From assembly GCA_905233785.1 (NCBI GenBank), contig CAJOCV010000070.1:1-8727 (forward strand): a DNA stretch of 8,727 nt, written 5' to 3'. This DNA is from an uncultured Oscillospiraceae bacterium (GTDB lineage Bacteria > Bacillota > Clostridia > Oscillospirales > Oscillospiraceae). The notes below the pieces were generated by a model that ran no database searches, was not told the DNA's origin, and was given only the letters and a program-made list of their open reading frames with translations. Below, piece by piece: positions 6,078 to 8,727 of the stretch (position 1 is the first letter of the stretch; every line of letters starts with the position of its first letter). The position numbers were made by a program, and so were the translations under genes.

Positions 6078-6118
6078 GCCCCTATCGGCCTTCGGCCACT
6101 TCCCCCGGAGGGGGAAGC
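6078..6118 (-). repeat. Double-hairpin unit 5, flanking the DUF559 start codon
   Basis: Identical over 41 bases to 5551-5591 and 5594-5634, in the same orientation. Its AGGGGC end is five bases from the DUF559 start codon and provides the ribosome-binding sequence. Confidence 0.85.
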
Positions 6119-6138
6119 GCAAAAGCGGCGCTAGTTGG

Positions 6139-6167
6139 CAAGGGACGGAGGATCGCTCCGCCCCTTG
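6139..6167 (-). other. Stem-loop after the isomerase-like gene
   Basis: A 12-bp inverted repeat (6139-6150 with 6156-6167) with a 5-base loop lies 14 bases past the stop codon at 6182. The one non-Watson-Crick position is a G-U wobble in minus-strand RNA but an A-C mismatch on the plus strand, so it should form in the minus-strand transcript. No U-run follows, so readthrough into the downstream genes, or 3'-end protection of the first cistron, is more likely than full termination. Confidence 0.45.
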
Positions 6168-6181
6168 TTCAGATTGCTTTC

Positions 6182-7570
6182 TTAGAAGAAGCGCTCTACC
6201 AGCTCGCGGGAGTACTCGGCGGTCTCGTCCATGTCGCCGAAGCTCATGACCTCGCCGGCGTAGTAGGTGTCGTACTTGCCCTGCATGGCCTCCACCTTGT
6301 CGTACCAGCCTGCGGCGTAGTCCTCGGTGAAGACATGGGGGAAGTAGTAGACAGACCACTCGTTGATGACCTTCTCGGCCGGGTTCTTCATGATCTTGAG
6401 GTCGTCCTGCACCATCTGGCGGCACTCCTCGTAGGGGATCTCGCGGGAGTTTTTGTGCTTGCGCAGGGCGTAGGTGGTGATGACCTGGTCGATCTGATCC
6501 TTCCAGCGGCGGTAGTAGACCATCAGGTGACCGAGCTTCTCCGGCTCCATGTTGTCAAAGACGTAGTAGGAGATCTCGGGATGGTTCTCGGGCTTGGTGA
6601 GGAAGGCCTGCACGTCGTAGCGCTCGTAGTCGATCTTGGAGAAGAGCGCCTTCTCGTCCTCACGGGCGTCGAAGTACTCGACCATGCCCTTCTGACCGTC
6701 GGCGCGCTGGCCGGGGATGTACAGAGGCGCGGTGACGATGATCTTGTCATACTCCTCGACCTTGCCGTTTACGGTGACGAAAACCTTGCCGTCCCTGCGC
6801 TCGACCTTCTCGATGGTGGCGTTGAGGCGGGCGGGATGCTTGAGGTGATCGTTGAGCTGCTCCCAGATATACTGGGTGCCTTCCTTCCAGGTCCAGAGGT
6901 TGACCTTGACGAAGTTCATGCAGGTCTGGTAGTCCAGATACTTGAGGACGTAGGCCGCGGGGATCTCGTCAAAGTAGCCGTAGCCGAAGGAGGTGAAGGG
7001 TCCGATCCAGATCTTCTGCACCAGGGGCACGCCGTTCATTTCGCAAAACTGCTTGAAGGGCAGCGCCAGATCCTTCAGGTTGGGGTTGACGCCCTCGACC
7101 TTCTCACGGCCGGGCGTGACGGCATAGCCGTCGTAACGGCCTTCGGCAACGCCGCGGTGGCCGTTGAGGTCATAGCCCTTGTACTTGGTCTCAAGCAGCT
7201 CGCCGAACTTTTTGAGCTGACCCTTCATCTTCAGCAGCCAGGGGTTTCTGATGATGTTGCCGAGAGTGCGGGCAAAGGGCTCGATCACGTTGCCGTTTGC
7301 GTCCTTGTAGTTGCGGTTGAGCTTCGGGCCGTCGTGGGTGATGCCGCAGAACTCCTCCACGTCATGCACGGCGTAGTAGGAGGGCACGCCCATGATGGCG
7401 CCCATCTCGTAACGACGGCCGTTGTAGTGGGGGCTCCAGCACTTGCCGCCGACGCGATCCTGACGCTCAAGGATCGTGTAGTTCATGTATCCCTTCTTCT
7501 CGAGATACATACCGGCGGACAAGCCCGCGGGGCCGCCGCCGACGATGCAGATGCGAATGTTTTTATCCAT
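6182..7570 (-). CDS. PAI-like FAD-dependent polyunsaturated fatty acid isomerase
   Basis: The 462-aa protein closely resembles the polyenoic fatty acid isomerase (PAI) of Cutibacterium acnes, which converts linoleate to 10E,12Z-conjugated linoleate by hydride transfer to and from FAD. Visible features: Rossmann motif GGGPAG (11-16), Glu35, VGGKC (40-44), GRRYEMGAIMGVPSY (51-65), PAAYVLKYLD (204-213), LWTWKEGTQ (225-233), WYDKVEAMQG near 425 and the C-terminal YAGEVMSFG. By comparison with the PAI sequence as I remember it, the substrate-site Arg88 and Phe193 correspond to Arg86 and Phe220 here. A segment of about 20 extra residues lies near 139-165. The start has GGGAGG (7578-7583) seven bases upstream and a promoter at 7625-7653; it is the first gene of the minus-strand cluster. 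No signal peptide, so probably cytoplasmic. Substrate and product positions are inferred from homology only. Confidence 0.85.
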   Translation of the reverse strand: MDKNIRICIVGGGPAGLSAGMYLEKKGYMNYTILERQDRVGGKCWSPHYNGRRYEMGAIMGVPSYYAVHDVEEFCGITHDGPKLNRNYKDANGNVIEPFARTLGNIIRNPWLLKMKGQLKKFGELLETKYKGYDLNGHRGVAEGRYDGYAVTPGREKVEGVNPNLKDLALPFKQFCEMNGVPLVQKIWIGPFTSFGYGYFDEIPAAYVLKYLDYQTCMNFVKVNLWTWKEGTQYIWEQLNDHLKHPARLNATIEKVERRDGKVFVTVNGKVEEYDKIIVTAPLYIPGQRADGQKGMVEYFDAREDEKALFSKIDYERYDVQAFLTKPENHPEISYYVFDNMEPEKLGHLMVYYRRWKDQIDQVITTYALRKHKNSREIPYEECRQMVQDDLKIMKNPAEKVINEWSVYYFPHVFTEDYAAGWYDKVEAMQGKYDTYYAGEVMSFGDMDETAEYSRELVERFF

Positions 7571-7624
7571 GTCATTTCCTCCCTATCTCCATATAAAAAG
7601 CGGTGCCTGTTCTGTACCGACTCT

Positions 7625-7653
7625 ATTATACAGCAAGTCCCCGTGTTTTTCAC
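7625..7653 (-). promoter_or_regulatory. Promoter of the isomerase-led redox cluster
   Basis: On the minus strand GTGAAA (7648-7653, 4 of 6) and a perfect TATAAT (7625-7630) are 17 bases apart. The start would be near 7619, giving a leader of about 50 bases. An unrelated perfect TTGACA lies further upstream (7672-7677) but is too far from this -10 box to pair with it. Confidence 0.6.
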
Positions 7654-7659
7654 TATATA

Positions 7660-7678
7660 ATTTGCAATCTTTGTCAAA
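7660..7678. promoter_or_regulatory. Two short palindromes in the divergent control region
   Basis: ATTTGCAAT (7660-7668, with core palindrome TTGCAA) and TTTGTCAAA (7670-7678, perfect around a central T) sit side by side just upstream of the -35 box of the isomerase promoter and 27 bases before that of the ligase promoter. The position suits an operator for one or both genes, but such short AT-rich palindromes also arise by chance. Confidence 0.25.
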
Positions 7679-7704
7679 AATTTTCCATATTTACCGCGAT
7701 GGCC

Positions 7705-7733
7705 TTTTCAAGCCCTGAGCAATGTGATAGAAT
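7705..7733 (+). promoter_or_regulatory. Promoter of the AMP-forming ligase gene
   Basis: TTTTCA (7705-7710, 4 of 6) and TAGAAT (7728-7733, 5 of 6) are 17 bases apart. Transcription would begin near 7740, about 45 bases before the ATG. Together with the promoter at 7625-7653 it makes a divergent control region of 214 bases. Confidence 0.5.
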
Positions 7734-7784
7734 AGCAGCAGAATGACGACCGAAAACTCTGTTTGGGATGAAAGGGGGGCATCT

Positions 7785-8727
7785 ATGCGATTCCATTCTT
7801 TTCGTGAGCTGCTGTCCTACTGGGCCGAACAGCGGCCTGACGCCCCGGCGCTGCGCTATGGAAGCGAGACGCGCAGCTTCGCCGGGCTCTGGGAAGACGT
7901 ACAAAGCCGCGCCGAGACCTTGCAGAGCGAGTCGAGCGCCTGCGTCGGCATCCTTGCCGACGGAAGCCTCCGCTGTGTGGAGGAGATTTTCGCGGCGAAC
8001 CTCGCGGGCAAGCAGATCGTGCTGCTTGACGAGCTTGCGCCGGCGGGTCTTCTGAAAACCCTGATCCGCTATACGGACATCGACACGCTCTGGGGCGATG
8101 AAGACCTGGTGGAGGAACTGGACATAGCGGTAAATCAGCCCTGCGTGCGGGACGGCGCGGGAAAGCTCCTGTTCTTCACCTCCGGCACCACGGAGCAGGC
8201 CAAGGCCGTGGTGCTGACCGACCATTCCCTGTGCCAGAGCGCCTACAACGGCTCCTTCAAGCTGCCGCTGCAGACGGAGGATACGCTGCTGTGCCTGCTG
8301 CCGCTGAATCATGTGTTCGGCTTTGTGTGCGGGCTTTTGTGGGGGCTGAGCTGCGGCGCCTGCGTCGCGCTGGGACGCGGCGCGCGGCATTATCTGGACG
8401 ACTGCGCGTTTTACCGGCCGACGGCGGTGTCGGTGGTGCCGATGCTGCTGGGCTTCCTGCTGCGGCAAAACTGCATGAACGCAGAGCTCAAGCTGATCCT
8501 TGTCGGCGCGGGGGACTGTTCTCCGGCGCTGCTGCAGGCCGCGGCGGACAAGGGCGTGCGCGTGAGCTTCGGCTACGGCCTGACCGAGACCAGCTCCGGC
8601 GTCGCCATCAGCGTGGGGGACGATCCCTTCGCCATGGACGTCTGTCCGGATGATACGATCACGCTGGCCGAGGACGGCGAGATCCTGATCGAAGCGCCCA
8701 CCTGCATGATGCAGGGCTACTACAAGC
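7785..8727 (+). CDS. AMP-forming acyl-CoA synthetase/ligase, partial (C-terminus beyond the window)
   Basis: The first 314 codons of an ANL-superfamily adenylating enzyme are present; the frame runs off the right edge. Such enzymes activate a carboxylic acid as acyl-AMP and transfer it to CoA or a carrier protein. Visible motifs: the phosphate-binding loop FFTSGTTEQAKAVVLTDHS (130-148), PLNHVFG (173-179), a substrate-pocket stretch around 235-243, and YGLTETSSG (264-272). The loop is unusual: the family normally reads TSGTTG-x-PK, here TSGTTEQAK, retaining the Lys. The region before the loop is short (about 125 residues), as in compact carrier-protein or benzoate-type ligases. The start at 7785 has AGGGGGG (7773-7779) five bases upstream. 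It is divergent from the fatty-acid-isomerase-like gene, suggesting but not proving a fatty acid substrate. Confidence 0.85.
   Translation, partial: MRFHSFRELLSYWAEQRPDAPALRYGSETRSFAGLWEDVQSRAETLQSESSACVGILADGSLRCVEEIFAANLAGKQIVLLDELAPAGLLKTLIRYTDIDTLWGDEDLVEELDIAVNQPCVRDGAGKLLFFTSGTTEQAKAVVLTDHSLCQSAYNGSFKLPLQTEDTLLCLLPLNHVFGFVCGLLWGLSCGACVALGRGARHYLDDCAFYRPTAVSVVPMLLGFLLRQNCMNAELKLILVGAGDCSPALLQAAADKGVRVSFGYGLTETSSGVAISVGDDPFAMDVCPDDTITLAEDGEILIEAPTCMMQGYYK

Larger units (their letters stand above)
5676..6118. mobile_element. Candidate DUF559 cassette bounded by inverted double-hairpin repeats
   Basis: A 443-bp segment consists of a plus-orientation unit (5676-5718), the DUF559 gene (5728-6072) and a minus-orientation unit (6078-6118). 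The AGGGGC ends of both units face the gene at 9 and 5 bases. The gene is visibly more AT-rich than its neighbours, and the segment lies between genes of an otherwise tight redox cluster, both consistent with insertion. No target-site duplication was identified, and no transposase family is known to me for DUF559, so mobility is an inference. Confidence 0.45.

Noticed and set aside
5939..7660. 573-codon open frame on the plus strand
   Set aside because: It is antisense to the PAI-like gene, shows no family motifs and runs through the double-hairpin repeat; the minus-strand gene has clear motifs, ribosome site and promoter.
7654..7677. Perfect TATAAT on the plus strand (7656-7661) and perfect TTGACA on the minus strand (7672-7677)
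   Set aside because: Neither has a partner box at 16-18 bases on its own strand, so I did not call them promoters; the region may still bind a regulator.
7674..8468. 264-codon open frame on the minus strand
   Set aside because: It is antisense to the AMP-forming ligase, which carries the family motifs; Gln/Ala/Arg-rich with no domain.

Overview
The window looks like chromosomal DNA of a high-GC anaerobic Firmicute, probably a gut Oscillospirales-type Clostridium. This is an inference from strong GGAGG-type ribosome sites, sigma-A-like promoters, GC-rich coding with AT-rich gaps, FliB-like and TrmH-type proteins, and intergenic double-hairpin repeats of a kind I associate with that group. Nothing in the window fixes the species.

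Layout. 1-136 holds double-hairpin repeat sequence and a long hairpin. 137-241 (-) is a probable 34-residue single-span membrane peptide. 378-2032 (+) is a two-gene operon, a TrmH/SpoU-type RNA 2'-O-methyltransferase overlapping by 4 bases a FliB-like Cys-rich protein; it ends at a strong bidirectional terminator. 2078-2617 (-) is a guanylate-kinase-like protein whose P-loop lysine is missing. 2723-7570 (-) is a redox cluster, read right to left: a close relative of the FAD-dependent polyenoic fatty acid isomerase PAI (6182-7570), a DUF559 nuclease gene inside inverted repeats (5728-6072), a CrtI/RetSat-type flavoprotein (3917-5464), and an NAD(P)H:flavin reductase with a C-terminal [2Fe-2S] domain (2723-3913), closed by a clear intrinsic terminator. 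7785-8727 (+) is the start of a divergent AMP-forming acyl ligase, cut off by the window edge.

How the genes may work together. The isomerase relative keeps the GRRYEMGAIMGVPSY segment and the Arg and Phe that sit at the fatty-acid site in PAI. Next to it are a saturase-type flavoprotein and a reductase able to pass electrons from a nicotinamide through FAD to an iron-sulphur cluster. My inference is a polyunsaturated fatty acid handling or biohydrogenation module: isomerise a diene to a conjugated diene, then reduce it. The ligase may activate the same class of acid. Neither substrate nor pathway order is shown by the sequence.

The second point of interest is the DUF559 cassette that splits this cluster. 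Five 41-45 bp units share one architecture (8-bp hairpin with 3-base loop, single T, 4-6 bp hairpin with 3-base loop, end AGGGGC). Two of them bracket the nuclease gene in inverted orientation, with the AGGGGC ends 9 and 5 bases from the stop and start codons. A nuclease-free inverted pair lies beside it. This resembles an autonomous/non-autonomous mobile element pair.
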